Positions 7,739 to 16,413 of a stretch of 64,000 bases of DNA are shown here, piece after piece (within the stretch, counting starts at the first letter, position 1; every line of letters begins with the position of its first letter). The notes beneath the pieces are model-generated. The model saw nothing but the letters and a program-made list of their open reading frames with translations, searched no databases and was not told the DNA's origin. Origin of the DNA: DASSFG01 sp035550375 (GTDB taxonomy: Bacteria; Planctomycetota; Planctomycetia; Pirellulales; JAICIG01); the NCBI GenBank assembly GCA_035550375.1, contig DASZPH010000085.1:1-64000 (forward strand). Direction: 5' to 3'. Position numbers and translations under genes: made by a program.

Positions 7739-9039
7739 TACAGCGGCCTCAGGAGTCCGAACCCACGATACCGCCCCATGCCCAAGACCACCGGACCGCT
7801 GATCGGGACGCTCCACTCCATCAAGGCATGAATGCGGAATCTCGGCCGCTTGCCGGGCGCGTAACTGGCGGCGTGGAAACCGCCGGCAACAAATGGCTCG
7901 GCTCGGAATCTCGCGCCGGCCGGCTTCGGCAGTCCTGCGCGGGTCGCCCACTCCTCGGCAATCTCAACGGCCGGTCTTCGGTCGCGCCGTCGTATCTCCA
8001 TCGGCGTCACAGTGGTCCAGGTCGTCGCTGGGCGCGTCCATGTATCGGCTTCGGTCGTCCGGCCGCGGATATTTTCTGGCAGCCAGTGCTGACCCGCGAG
8101 ATGTATGCCGTCGCCAAGGAGGGCGTGAAGCGTGCGGCGGGCTTCGGCCTGGTCAATGTGGCGTGGAATCGCCAAACCGAGACCCATGATTCGGCCGTCG
8201 CCGTGTTCACCGGAAAACACTGTCGGTACGATTCCCAGATGCGACGCACGAAGGCGTGAGCCGTCGGAGCTATGGCCAGAGACCCAGTCCGGCAAGGGAT
8301 CGGGACATTTCGACAATACGGCCCGCCGTGCTGCATCCATCAATGGCGCGGTGCGGAGACCATCAACACCGCGCCCTGATGCTGCCAAGATGAGCAGCGT
8401 GGAAAACTCGCCGCGGTCTTCGGTAGTAGTCGACGGCGCGTCACAGCGTCGATAGCGACACCATTGAATGCCGGCCCGCACACGCGACTCAAACGCGCTC
8501 TCCAGGTCGGCCAGGCGGCCGGCGTAAGGTACTCGAAGTATCAGTTCGGCGCCTGGATCTGCGTCCGGCTTCCAGTTCGGCGGTGGCGCGGCCGAAGCGA
8601 CAGCCATAGCGACCGGTGATCGGCCGAGACGTGCCACGCCGCGCGCCAGCGAGTCGAGTGCCTGCGTGTCGCTCTGCACGTCAATGTGAAAGTACACCAC
8701 CGATTCATCAGGCTCGCATACGGGCAGGTAGCGCTCCTTGGCGCGGGACGTGCTGAGAGCGGGGTTGTAGCTACCCTCGCCTCCCCCTTGATCCTCGTTT
8801 CTGGGGACGTAATGCACGAGGCCCGGCCGGTCGGTTGCACTACTCGCCGTTATGCTCCAGGAAGCCCCTTCGATTGCAAGCAGCGCCGCGCGATGCGCTG
8901 CTTGGTTCCCTAGCTCGTGCAGCGTCGCTGTAAGGGCTTGGTAAACGCGGTCAGGATGTGGCGGCCACTCGGGTGAGTGGAGAGAATGATTCGCGGCGTG
9001 GAACGCGCCGCCCAACAACTCGAGGCGTAGCGAGATCAT
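7738..9039 (-). CDS. csb2: Csb2, Cas5/Cas6-type protein of type I-G (GSU0054 family)
   Basis: 433 residues. The N-terminus (LRLELLGGAFHAANHSLHSP, then EWPPHPDRVYQAL) matches the opening of Csb2 proteins, and the C-terminus (PISGPVVLGMGRYRGFGLLR) matches their glycine-rich RAMP end. In type I-G, Csb2 is a Cas5-Cas6 fusion that cuts pre-crRNA and caps the 5' end of the effector complex. The ATG overlaps the csb1 stop codon (ATGA), so the two are translationally coupled; downstream the stop overlaps the cas3 start. Length is within the usual range of about 400-550. Confidence 0.9.
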   Translation of the reverse strand: MISLRLELLGGAFHAANHSLHSPEWPPHPDRVYQALTATLHELGNQAAHRAALLAIEGASWSITASSATDRPGLVHYVPRNEDQGGGEGSYNPALSTSRAKERYLPVCEPDESVVYFHIDVQSDTQALDSLARGVARLGRSPVAMAVASAAPPPNWKPDADPGAELILRVPYAGRLADLESAFESRVRAGIQWCRYRRCDAPSTTTEDRGEFSTLLILAASGRGVDGLRTAPLMDAARRAVLSKCPDPLPDWVSGHSSDGSRLRASHLGIVPTVFSGEHGDGRIMGLGLAIPRHIDQAEARRTLHALLGDGIHLAGQHWLPENIRGRTTEADTWTRPATTWTTVTPMEIRRRDRRPAVEIAEEWATRAGLPKPAGARFRAEPFVAGGFHAASYAPGKRPRFRIHALMEWSVPISGPVVLGMGRYRGFGLLRPL

Positions 9040-10130
9040 TCCTCCACCCCCACCGCCAGTGACCGGGAGATCAGGTTCCGCAACTGCTCCGACGGCACCA
9101 GTGTGACGGTTTCATTGCCCCAATGGATACCCGACCGATTGCACTCTTCGACTGCTTCGATACCCCGCTTACGGGCTTCTTCCAGCGACACAGGAAGCGG
9201 CTCCGTGGCGCCGTCGGCCTTGACGACCTCGAGGGCGGGAGCGACTTCCGGAATCAACTGGCACCGAGACCTTAGGTTGATGCCGTCGCCAACCGTGCGC
9301 AAGAGCACGGCGACACCCAGCCAAGCGAGCGCTTTGTGCAGGGGCGCAGCGTCGATTTCGCCACACCGCAACCGGCGAATCGTGCCAAGAGACAGAACCG
9401 CGGAGAGGTCGTAGTAGTCGGCCGTGACTCCGCGCTCCTCAACTCCGCTGGGGATCATGCCGATTGGAAGCTCACTTGGTTTGTTTGCCTTGCCTTTACC
9501 CGTCATGTCAAACGGGATTCCATCCCCTTTCACTCGATAGACAGGCACGGTGTTACTCGCCGGCGTCACGTCAAATCGCCCACCCACGGTCGAGCAAGGG
9601 ACCGAGCGGATGGCGACAACTTCACAGTGCAACCCACGCGGAATACGAATGCCGCCGTGCGATCGAGCCGAGTACCAGCCACCGAGGAGCAGCATGGCTT
9701 GGTGCCACTTAACAAGTGGCAAAACGTTGGAGGTGTTCCCCAGCAACGCCTTGCCAGGCTCGGTCTGCATATACGGCTTACCGTCCACCGTACAGCTACG
9801 CGCGATCGCGTCCGCTCCACGATGAGGCATCGTCAGCGTGGACTCGTGCAATGGGTATCCATCCACCTCGTCATGGACCTCCGCGACGGAAAGAGGGAAC
9901 CCGTCGGCTCGCATCGCGGCCAACGACTCTTCAAGGCGATTGGCCATCGCAGCCACGGAGCCGATGAGCGTGCAATGGACATCCTCGCCGGCTATCCGCC
10001 GTTTGTGGTGAGCGACCAAAACCTCAGATCGCGCACCCGCATACGTTGGTGGCTGTACGAAGGTTCCCGGCCCTGCCGCGGGTTGCATGCGTGCGCGGAG
10101 TCGGACAGCGGCCGCTGAGTCGAACTGCAT
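9036..10130 (-). CDS. csb1: Csb1, Cas7-type backbone protein of type I-G (GSU0053 family)
   Basis: 364 residues, first gene of the cas operon; the ATG at 10130 follows GGGAGA at good distance. NRLEESLAAM near residue 70 and the segment KWHQAMLLLGGWYSARSHGG fit Csb1 proteins, which form the crRNA-bound filament of the type I-G Cascade. The identification rests mainly on its place (csb1-csb2-cas3) and on these segments. The promoter should lie in 10131-10330. Confidence 0.85.
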   Translation of the reverse strand: MQFDSAAAVRLRARMQPAAGPGTFVQPPTYAGARSEVLVAHHKRRIAGEDVHCTLIGSVAAMANRLEESLAAMRADGFPLSVAEVHDEVDGYPLHESTLTMPHRGADAIARSCTVDGKPYMQTEPGKALLGNTSNVLPLVKWHQAMLLLGGWYSARSHGGIRIPRGLHCEVVAIRSVPCSTVGGRFDVTPASNTVPVYRVKGDGIPFDMTGKGKANKPSELPIGMIPSGVEERGVTADYYDLSAVLSLGTIRRLRCGEIDAAPLHKALAWLGVAVLLRTVGDGINLRSRCQLIPEVAPALEVVKADGATEPLPVSLEEARKRGIEAVEECNRSGIHWGNETVTLVPSEQLRNLISRSLAVGVEE

Positions 10131-10526
10131 GAGTTGTCTCCCAAATAGCTGAGAAAGTTAGACCACATTTCGCCGACGGATCGCGGCAGCAAGATGGTGG
10201 CAGAGAGATGCCGAGCATTTTGTAGACGGATTAAAAATCGAGAGGGAAATCGTGCCCAAATACTCTACTTGGTGGCGCGCCTTGCTCCAAGAGTGGGGGG
10301 TGGCGAGTTTTTGGCCTCGGTCGGGGGCGCTAGTCAGGTTGGAGCGCTCCAACCTGACGGAGAGGCGGCTCGCTATGCGGCAGGGGCCGCCATCTGGCCA
10401 CAGACGGGCGTTTGTGTCCAGCGGTCGCCGGCTGTCTGGTGGAACGGGCTGGCTCCCACGAAACCACCGCGCGGAACTTGCTCGAAAAACTGCTGTATGG
10501 CATCGGAGTTTTGCCGTAATAACCGT
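10131..10526. other. Divergent intergenic region between csb1 and the recombinase gene
   Basis: About 400 bases without a supported gene. It must hold the promoter of the minus-strand cas operon and holds a 26-bp palindrome at 10333-10358. cas1, cas2 and cas4 do not occur here or elsewhere in the window. Confidence 0.5.
10333..10358. repeat. 26-bp perfect palindrome
   Basis: GTCAGGTTGGAGC is followed directly by its exact reverse complement. The core AGGTTGGA...TCCAACCT also forms the palindrome at 412-434, on the other side of the CRISPR-Cas block. Confidence 0.75.
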
Positions 10527-10554
10527 TTGGCATGCTAACCCAATGACATATAAT
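10527..10554 (+). promoter_or_regulatory. Sigma70-type promoter for the serine recombinase gene
   Basis: TTGGCA at 10527-10532 and TATAAT at 10549-10554, 16 bases apart, end about 40 bases before the recombinase ATG. A near-consensus promoter is striking in a GC-rich genome and may point to transferred DNA. The match is by eye only. Confidence 0.6.
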
Positions 10555-10594
10555 GGGTCGTTGTTCGGGGCGCTCACCACCATGGAGAACGACA

Positions 10595-11261
10595 ATGAGG
10601 GTCATCGGTTACGTGCGGGTTTCAACTGAGGATCAGGCGGCTGACGGAATCAGCTTGCAAGCCCAGCGCAACAAGCTCGCGGCCTACGCCGAGTTGTACG
10701 ACCTGAAACTTGTCGACGTCATTGAGGATGCTGGGGAGTCCGCCAAAACCCTCAACCGGCCCGGCCTGCAAAAGGTGTTGGCAATGCTGAAGCGTGGTGA
10801 TTGCCAAGTTGGACCGGCTTACGCGATCAGTGGCCGACTGGCAGGCTCTAATCGACGGCTACTTCGGCGAGCGGCCGGGCAAGCAGCTCTTCTCGGTGGC
10901 CGATTCGATCGACACCCGCACGGCGGCCGGCCGGCTCGGGCTCAACGTGCTCTTGTCCGTCGCCCAGTGGGAGCGGGAGACGATTGGCGAACGGACCCCG
11001 GACGCCTTGCGGTTCAAAATCTCGAAGAGCGAGCGGTGTGGCAAGGTGCGGTTTGGCTACGATCTGGCCGACGATGGTTCAAGACTGTTACCCAACGCCA
11101 CAGAGCAGGCGGCGATTGCTGCGATGTGTGAGCTTCGGGCGGCTGGCGAATCGTATCGGGACATCGCAGCCGAGTTGACCCGCCGCGGCATCTTCACCAA
11201 GGAAGGCAATGACCAATGGACACACACCGCCGTCCAGCGAATACTCAAGCGGGCCGCGTAA
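10595..11261 (+). pseudogene. Small serine recombinase (resolvase/invertase type), frameshifted
   Basis: The N-terminal part (ATG 10595, GGAGAA upstream) starts MRVIGYVRVSTEDQAADGIS, with the catalytic serine in VRVSTEDQ, and runs in phase to about 10795 (MLKRGD). The same protein continues one frame over: VIAKLDRLTRSVADWQALID, then GLNVLLSVAQWERETIGERT, and a recombinase-domain segment RFGYDLADDGSRLLPNATEQ ending IFTKEGNDQWTHTAVQRILK. One extra base (or two missing) near GGTGATTGCC explains the break. The restored protein of about 221 residues lacks the zinc ribbon of large serine recombinases. A real programmed shift or a sequencing error are alternatives. Confidence 0.8.
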
Positions 11262-11372
11262 AGGCTCTGTACGAGCGTTTGGCTCGCCTACTGGGGGGAT
11301 TGGCCCCAGACCGCATCGACGCGTTAAAGGAGCACCTTGAGAGTGAGCAAGCGTCCGAACAGGGAACCGACA

Positions 11373-11567
11373 ATGAGCGACCAGCTTCGGCGGGCAATTC
11401 TCGATAGTGGGCTGTCGATCTACGCCGTCGCCAAAGGGAGCGGGGTGAGTCAGCCGGTTGTGGCTCGCTTCGTGGCCGGCGAACGCGACATCCGCATGGA
11501 GACGGCCGACAGGCTCTTTGCCTTCTTTCGGATGCAGGCCACTGCGGCAAAGCCGCCAGCCAGATAG
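11373..11567 (+). CDS. Cro/CI-type HTH protein
   Basis: 64 residues from ATG 11373 (AGGGA upstream). MSDQLRRAILDSGLSIYAVA, then KGSGVSQPVVARFVAGERDI and ETADRLFAFF form a complete XRE-type helix-turn-helix. It follows the recombinase gene in the same direction, a pairing typical of small integrated elements. It is probably a repressor; the direct repeats at 11793 are a possible target. Confidence 0.75.
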   Translation: MSDQLRRAILDSGLSIYAVAKGSGVSQPVVARFVAGERDIRMETADRLFAFFRMQATAAKPPAR

Positions 11568-11866
11568 ATGCTGGCTGCGGTTCCTTGCAGCGGCGCCGAG
11601 TTGACGGTCAGGGCCACGCTCGTTCCCTACACCGACCTTCGCACAGGCGCGTCGACGCCCCGTGGCTTTTCAGAGCCGATGGGTGGCCTGCCGGCGACTG
11701 GGGACTTAAAGCCATTCCCTAAGAGCGGGCCCCCGTGTTTTTCCGGGAAAGCACGCTCCATAGATTCCGCCCTTTACGGCCGTTTTCGGCGATTCTGTAC
11801 ATTTTTCTGTACAGCATTGAAACGATCTAACCGCTTGGTAGGCGGACTCACGACTCAGCCGTGTCG
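11568..11866. other. Intergenic region at the right end of the accessory block
   Basis: About 300 bases without a supported gene, between the HTH gene and the convergent response regulator. It holds the TTCTGTACA direct repeat described separately. Confidence 0.4.
11793..11814. promoter_or_regulatory. Tandem TTCTGTACA sites, also an inverted repeat
   Basis: TTCTGTACA occurs at 11793-11801 and 11805-11813, 12 bases apart. CTGTACA (11795-11801) and TGTACAG (11808-11814) also form an inverted repeat with a 6-base loop. The size and spacing resemble an operator for a dimeric HTH regulator, such as the XRE-type protein encoded 230 bases upstream (inference). Confidence 0.35.
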
Positions 11867-12622
11867 CTAAACCCTCGCATACCACTGCCCATCGGCGCTG
11901 CCAAGAGCGAGACGATGATTTGACGAAAGACGATAGCCTACTCCTTGCTCGGTGACGATATACCGAGGCCGATGTGGATTGGGCTCAATTTTGCGGCGCA
12001 ATCCGGCGACAAAGACTCGAAGATACTGCACGTCTTCAATGGATTCGGGGCCCCAGACTTGGCGGAGCAGAAACTCGTGCGTGAGCGGCCTGTCAACGTT
12101 GGCCGCCAGCACGTCCAGCAGCCTGCCCTCGATCGGCGTGAGCTTGATCTCTCGTTGGCCGATGAATGCCTGGCGTGATGCCCGATTCACGCGCAGATCG
12201 CCGATCGTCACGAGGGGGTTGTCGGGCGGCGCGCGATGCAGGGCGTGGCGGATGGCAACCCGCAATCGGGCGAGCAACTCGGCGATGGCGATCGGCTTGG
12301 TCAGATAGTCATCGGCCCCAGCGTCGAAAGCAGCAATTTTACTGGCATCGTCACTCGATGCCGAAATTACGATTAAGGGAGCAGCGAGGCAGGCGCGAAA
12401 CTCGCCGAGCAGTTGAGTCGAGCCGACTTGGTCGATGTCGACCAGCACCAGGTCGGGCGGGCGGGCCGCGGCGAGGGCGATCGCTTCGGAACCGCTCGCG
12501 GCTTCGATCAGTCGATAGCCTTCTTGAATGAGACTGGTGCACGTCAATCGCCGCGCCGGGCTGTCGCCATCAATGACGAGAACCGTACGAGACGGGGTTC
12601 CACAGATAAGCGTGGTGGACAT
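11867..12622 (-). CDS. OmpR/PhoB-type response regulator (KdpE-like)
   Basis: 251 residues from ATG 12622. Receiver domain: acidic pair in VLVIDGDSPA, phosphoacceptor Asp in LVLVDIDQ, Thr/Ser in LIVISASSDD, Lys in DDYLTKPIAI. C-terminal winged helix: KLTPIEGRLLDVLAANVDR, then LTHEFLLRQVWG and LRVFVAGLRRKIEPNPHRPR with YIVTEQGVGYRL. The pattern of the DNA-binding part is closest to KdpE. No histidine kinase or kdp gene is nearby, so it is an orphan here. An upstream in-frame ATG at 12739 would add 39 residues of low-complexity sequence and is less likely. Confidence 0.85.
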   Translation of the reverse strand: MSTTLICGTPSRTVLVIDGDSPARRLTCTSLIQEGYRLIEAASGSEAIALAAARPPDLVLVDIDQVGSTQLLGEFRACLAAPLIVISASSDDASKIAAFDAGADDYLTKPIAIAELLARLRVAIRHALHRAPPDNPLVTIGDLRVNRASRQAFIGQREIKLTPIEGRLLDVLAANVDRPLTHEFLLRQVWGPESIEDVQYLRVFVAGLRRKIEPNPHRPRYIVTEQGVGYRLSSNHRLALGSADGQWYARV

Positions 12623-12798
12623 AGGCAACGCTCTAATAACATGGATGTGGATAAGACCGAGCGCGCTTGTGCTTCCGGAATCGTCGCCACCGGACGCGCT
12701 TGCCCAGCCCTTTCGAGCGGATCCGCGTCGGCGTGGCAATCGACGACGAGGGCCGGCATCACCCGGAGCAGACTCTCAGAACGATGACGGTGGCGCCG

Positions 12799-13194
12799 TC
12801 AAACCTGCATGCGCACATGCAGCGCGGTCAAAGAGGCGTCGGCCATACGAGCCAAGCAAGGACGGCAAGTCCCTTCTTGGTCACGCACCGCGGGCTGGCG
12901 ATTCGCCAGAGCGCAAGCGGCCTGGCAACTCTTGGAGGTTGGCGATGGTCGCTGGGTTTCACGCTGCAGATCGGAACGAACACCCCCGTGCGGGCGAACG
13001 ACGGGCTCGCCATGATCCTTGTCTTGGGCCGCCCTGCCTGCTTTCTGAGAGTCAGCAAGAGGCCGCTCCTCGCCTCCGAAATCGACCGCCGTGCCGTCGG
13101 CTGGCGACGAACCGACCACAACCGAAGCGCAAAGGACGAGGGTGATCAACCGACGCGTCCTCGAACACTGCCTGTTCGCAATGGCTGCAGTCAT
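12799..13194 (-). CDS. Small secreted or membrane-anchored protein with the conserved C-terminal tail (copy 1)
   Basis: 131 residues. After basic residues, RRLITLVLCASVVVGSS looks like a signal peptide or anchor. The middle is polar, with several Cys (SCQAACALANRQ, TCRPCLARM). The protein ends SLTALHVRMQV. The same end, S-L-x3-H-[VI]-R-[ML]-Q-[VI], closes the otherwise different proteins at 13445-13870 and 32656-32967. That shared tail, at the very C-terminus in three frames, is the main reason to take this as a real gene. No family or function is known to me. It is divergent from its relative at 13445. Confidence 0.6.
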   Translation of the reverse strand: MTAAIANRQCSRTRRLITLVLCASVVVGSSPADGTAVDFGGEERPLADSQKAGRAAQDKDHGEPVVRPHGGVRSDLQRETQRPSPTSKSCQAACALANRQPAVRDQEGTCRPCLARMADASLTALHVRMQV

Positions 13195-13258
13195 AAAGGC
13201 TGTGTGCGGTTGTGCCGCACGGGGGGCGCTTTTTAAAAAGGATCACGCCTGTAAAGCA

Positions 13259-13354
13259 TTATCGCATAACCAGCGCTATCCAGGAAAGGCCGACCGACGT
13301 AGCCAGCATTAAAAAGGCGTAAAGATGAGGATAAAGGTTTATCGGGACGGGCAT
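13259..13354 (-). CDS. Possible 31-residue hydrophobic microprotein
   Basis: A short frame from ATG 13354 to TAA with one predicted membrane segment (YAFLMLATSVGLSWIALV) after MPVPINLYPHL. The ribosome-binding site is weak (GAGCAAAG). It lies in the gap between the two divergent small tailed proteins. It could be chance. Confidence 0.3.
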   Translation of the reverse strand: MPVPINLYPHLYAFLMLATSVGLSWIALVMR

Positions 13355-13444
13355 AAAACTTTGCTCGACGCGACGTGCCTGGCGCTGACGGCGCAGACAT
13401 GACGGGTTATACAAAAGAAAGAGGGCGACGGCAGGAGCAATGGG

Positions 13445-13870
13445 ATGAAGCGGTCGAGGTCGATCAATCGGTTTCCGTGTTGGGCCGCGATATGCTCGCT
13501 CGTCGGTAGACTCGTGCTGGTCGGCGTTTGTGCCGCGACGCCCGTTGCTGATGTGACGCAGGTCGCGTTGGCCCGGCCAAAGCCGCATGTCGCCGCGGCG
13601 CCGGCCGCATCCGCTTGGGCAGGCGATTCCCGTCTTCCGGTTCAGCCGGGCTCGATGTGCAGCGCCGCCGAACGATGCGGCGTGGACGAAATGCTTAAGA
13701 GTTCCGATCGGGCCAACCCCTCAACCATCACCGCGAAACTCGTCGGCCGCGTCCCTCAGTCGCCGCGGCCGACATTGCGCGTGCCCAGCCGCGCCAGCAG
13801 TTCGCGGGTGCTCTGGCTGGAAACCTGCGCCTCGTCGCTGAGTGCGCGCCACGTGCGGATGCAGATCTAA
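13445..13870 (+). CDS. Small secreted or membrane-anchored protein with the conserved C-terminal tail (copy 2)
   Basis: 141 residues. The start MKRSRSINRF is basic and is followed by AAICSLVGRLVLVGVCAA, a signal-peptide-like segment. The codons have strongly GC-rich third positions, as expected of real genes here. The protein ends SLSARHVRMQI, nearly identical to the end of the protein at 12799-13194. The middle is proline/serine-rich without a domain I recognise. GCAGGAGCAATGGG provides a plausible ribosome-binding site. It precedes the TPR and FG-GAP genes in the same direction, so it may belong to that group. Confidence 0.65.
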   Translation: MKRSRSINRFPCWAAICSLVGRLVLVGVCAATPVADVTQVALARPKPHVAAAPAASAWAGDSRLPVQPGSMCSAAERCGVDEMLKSSDRANPSTITAKLVGRVPQSPRPTLRVPSRASSSRVLWLETCASSLSARHVRMQI

Positions 13871-14105
13871 ACCGCGCTCGTTGCCCGTGAGTTTTCTCGC
13901 CCGAGAACCGCGCGTTTGCGAGAACCTTGCTGCGTGAGGCGCAGCCCCTGTGTGACCTTGCGCGATCCGCAGGCGACGTCGAGGTTCTACGCCGCGCGGA
14001 CCCTTTTGAATTTGCAATGCCGTACCCACCGGCGCACCTGTCCATCCGGTACGCACCTCAAACCAACACCGATCACGGCTGCCCCGAGCAGCAGGAGAAC
14101 CGTTC

Positions 14106-14612
14106 ATGACCCAGAGACCAAACATGCCCACAAATGGGCAGACGCACCGAGGCATGCCTCGCGACGTCGAGAAGATCCTTTGCCGCGTGGAAACGGAACT
14201 GAACGACGGGAATCCGGAACAAGCGCTGGCTGCGGTCTCGCGCGCCAAATTCAATTCACCCTGGGCCATCAATGCTCGGGCGACGTGCCTGCTCCGGCTA
14301 GGGCAATACCAGGACGCCGTTGACCTGCTTCGTGGCCTGGTGCTCGGCACGGGGGGCATCGTCTATCGACAGGACGTGCCAACCGTCTTCCAGGCTAACT
14401 TCGCCACGGCCCTGTTGGCGGTCGGCAATCTCTCCGGTTGCCTGTCGATGCTCAAGAACATCAAGGACCGACAGCATCCGGCCGTCAGAGAAGTGCAAGC
14501 CGCCATCGATCGCTGGAGCCGCGATCTCCCCATCTGGCAGAAACTGCGTTGGCGGCTCGGCGGCGAGCCGGCTCCTCCCGCACTCGATTTTCCTTTGGGA
14601 CACGTGAGCTGA
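14106..14612 (+). CDS. TPR-like protein
   Basis: 168 residues from ATG 14106 (CAGGAG upstream). Residues 20-110 contain two or three helix-turn-helix pairs typical of tetratricopeptide repeats: LNDGNPEQALAAVSRAKFNS, ARATCLLRLGQYQDAVDLLR and ANFATALLAVGNLSGCLSML. It has no signal peptide. The next gene starts 7 bases after the stop and encodes a large FG-GAP/UnbV protein, a TPR/UnbV pair often seen in planctomycetes. It is probably a protein-protein adaptor. Confidence 0.7.
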   Translation: MTQRPNMPTNGQTHRGMPRDVEKILCRVETELNDGNPEQALAAVSRAKFNSPWAINARATCLLRLGQYQDAVDLLRGLVLGTGGIVYRQDVPTVFQANFATALLAVGNLSGCLSMLKNIKDRQHPAVREVQAAIDRWSRDLPIWQKLRWRLGGEPAPPALDFPLGHVS

Positions 14613-14619
14613 GCCATCG

Positions 14620-16413
14620 ATGGAAACATCGTATATGCCACCACGGGTCACCCGTGTCGCCAGGATCATGGCCTGGTTCACCTTGTCTTCGTTTTGCCTT
14701 GTGTGGGCAGGCTGCCGTCGTCAAGGTACAGCCGGTACGCCGCCGCTGACGCCGCTCGACGATTCGCGGGAATCGTTTGCCCCCAAATTGAAAACGATCA
14801 ACAAGACGTCCGCCAGCGGCGTCTCGTTTGTGTATGACAACGGCCGAGCCGCCGGCCGCCACGCCATCCTTGAATCGCTCGGTGGCGGCGTGGGGCTATT
14901 CGACTACGACGGCGACGGACGCTGCGACCTCTTCTGTCCGGGCGGGGGAAGATATGAAGCGAATCATGAAATCAAGGGACTTCCGTCCGCTTTCTTTCGT
15001 AACGAAGGAGAATGGCATTTCGTGGACATGACCGCGGCGACGGGAACCTCCGCTGCGCCGTACTACTCCCACGGTTGCGCCTCGGCCGACTATGATGCCG
15101 ACGGGTTCGCCGATCTGCTCCTCACCGGTTACGGCGGCTTGCAGCTCTTCCATAACCTAGGGGACGGCACGTTTGAAGAGGTGAGCCGCCCCGCTGGATT
15201 GGTTGACGCGCTTTGGAGCTCCAGCGCCGCCTGGGGCGATCTCAACGGCGATCAGCACCTCGACGTTTACGTTGCCCACTACGTCAACTGGTCGTTCGAG
15301 AACGATCCGCAATGCCCGGGGCCGACGTCCGACCAACGCGAGATCTGTTCGCCTCGCCGCTTCGAACCGCTCCCGCACGTCGTCTATTACAGTAACGGTG
15401 ACGGAACCTTTCGCGATGCCACGCAGGAAGCGGGCTTGCGCACCGAGTCGGGCACATGTGGCAAAGGTCTGGGAGTCGTGCTGGGAGACGTCGATCTCGA
15501 CGGCGACCTGGACATCTATGTGGCCAACGACACAGTCGACAATTTTCTCTATCTCAACGACGGTCATGGAACGTTCGAGGAGGTCGGCCTCTTTCACGGC
15601 GTGGCTCGGGATGCCAACGGCAAAGCCCAGGGCAGCATGGGCGTCGACCTCGGCGACTACAACAGCGATGGGCTGCCCGATTTCTGGGTTGCCGAGTTCG
15701 AGCAGGAATCGTTTTCACTCTACCGCAACGATGGCGCGGCCCAATTCGTCCACGTCAGCCAGGGGACGGGCATCACGGCGCTGGGACAGCTCTACGTCGG
15801 GTTTGGCACCCTCTTCGCAGACATCGATCGCGACGGCGACGAAGACCTGATCGTCTCCAACGGCCATGTGATCAATTTTCCCAAGGCCGCGCCGATCCGT
15901 CAGGAGCCGCTGGCAATCCTTAATAATAACCAGCGCTTCGCCAAGGGGGTGTTCGCGCCAGGCGACTACTTCTCTTCGCCCCACCGCGGCCGTGGTCTGG
16001 CCGCGAGCGACCTGGACGATGACGGCGATCTCGACTTTGTTTTCTCTCACAACGACGGTGAGCCGAACGCCCTGATCGCGAACGAAACACCGCCGGCAGG
16101 AGGTTGGCTGCGCGTCCGCCTGATCGGCACAAGTTCAAACCGCGACGCCATCGGTGCGCGGTTAGTTCTGCGCACTTCCCTCGGCGATCAGACGAGATGG
16201 GTAAAAGGCGGGGGCAGCTACCTTTCGCAGTCCGATTTGCGGCCGTTCTGGGGAGTGACGGCATGCGCTCGACTCGAGGGGTTATCGATCTATTGGCCGA
16301 GTGGACAACGGCAAGACTATGACCTCGCCGAGGCGGATCAAACGGTGACAATCATCGAACCCTATAAAACCATGGGAAAGAACGGATGTCTTACCAGACG
16401 ATTCTCGCATTGA
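14620..16413 (+). CDS. FG-GAP repeat protein with C-terminal ASPIC/UnbV domain (CRTAC1 family)
   Basis: 597 residues. The N-terminus (MAWFTLSSFCLVWAGCRRQG) looks like a lipoprotein or signal peptide; the lipobox is imperfect (Trp at -3). Residues 60-480 hold repeated D-x-D-x-D-G calcium-binding blades of a beta-propeller (DYDGDGRCDLF, DYDADGFADLLL, DVDLDGDLDIYVAN, DYNSDGLPDFW, DIDRDGDEDLIVSNG, DLDDDGDLDFVFSHND). The end (GAR, WVKGGGSYLSQSDLR and ARLEGLSIYWPSGQRQDY) is the ASPIC/UnbV domain. It is a secreted or surface protein of unknown role, abundant in planctomycetes. The first ATG at 14620 is followed by a second at 14635; either may be used. Confidence 0.92.
   Translation: METSYMPPRVTRVARIMAWFTLSSFCLVWAGCRRQGTAGTPPLTPLDDSRESFAPKLKTINKTSASGVSFVYDNGRAAGRHAILESLGGGVGLFDYDGDGRCDLFCPGGGRYEANHEIKGLPSAFFRNEGEWHFVDMTAATGTSAAPYYSHGCASADYDADGFADLLLTGYGGLQLFHNLGDGTFEEVSRPAGLVDALWSSSAAWGDLNGDQHLDVYVAHYVNWSFENDPQCPGPTSDQREICSPRRFEPLPHVVYYSNGDGTFRDATQEAGLRTESGTCGKGLGVVLGDVDLDGDLDIYVANDTVDNFLYLNDGHGTFEEVGLFHGVARDANGKAQGSMGVDLGDYNSDGLPDFWVAEFEQESFSLYRNDGAAQFVHVSQGTGITALGQLYVGFGTLFADIDRDGDEDLIVSNGHVINFPKAAPIRQEPLAILNNNQRFAKGVFAPGDYFSSPHRGRGLAASDLDDDGDLDFVFSHNDGEPNALIANETPPAGGWLRVRLIGTSSNRDAIGARLVLRTSLGDQTRWVKGGGSYLSQSDLRPFWGVTACARLEGLSIYWPSGQRQDYDLAEADQTVTIIEPYKTMGKNGCLTRRFSH

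Noticed and set aside
11216..11407. Small plus-strand frame (63 codons) between the recombinase and HTH genes
   Set aside because: Its start lies inside the recombinase gene and its end overlaps the HTH gene; it reads KALYERLARLLGGLAPDRID and could be real with a non-ATG start, but there is no firm evidence.
12528..13236. Overlapping plus-strand frames opposite the small tailed protein
   Set aside because: They are shadows of the minus-strand gene at 12799-13194, lack domains and have no good start.
13721..14359. Long minus-strand frame opposite the TPR gene region
   Set aside because: Codon pattern and basic, Pro/Arg-rich sequence suggest an antisense shadow of the plus-strand genes.
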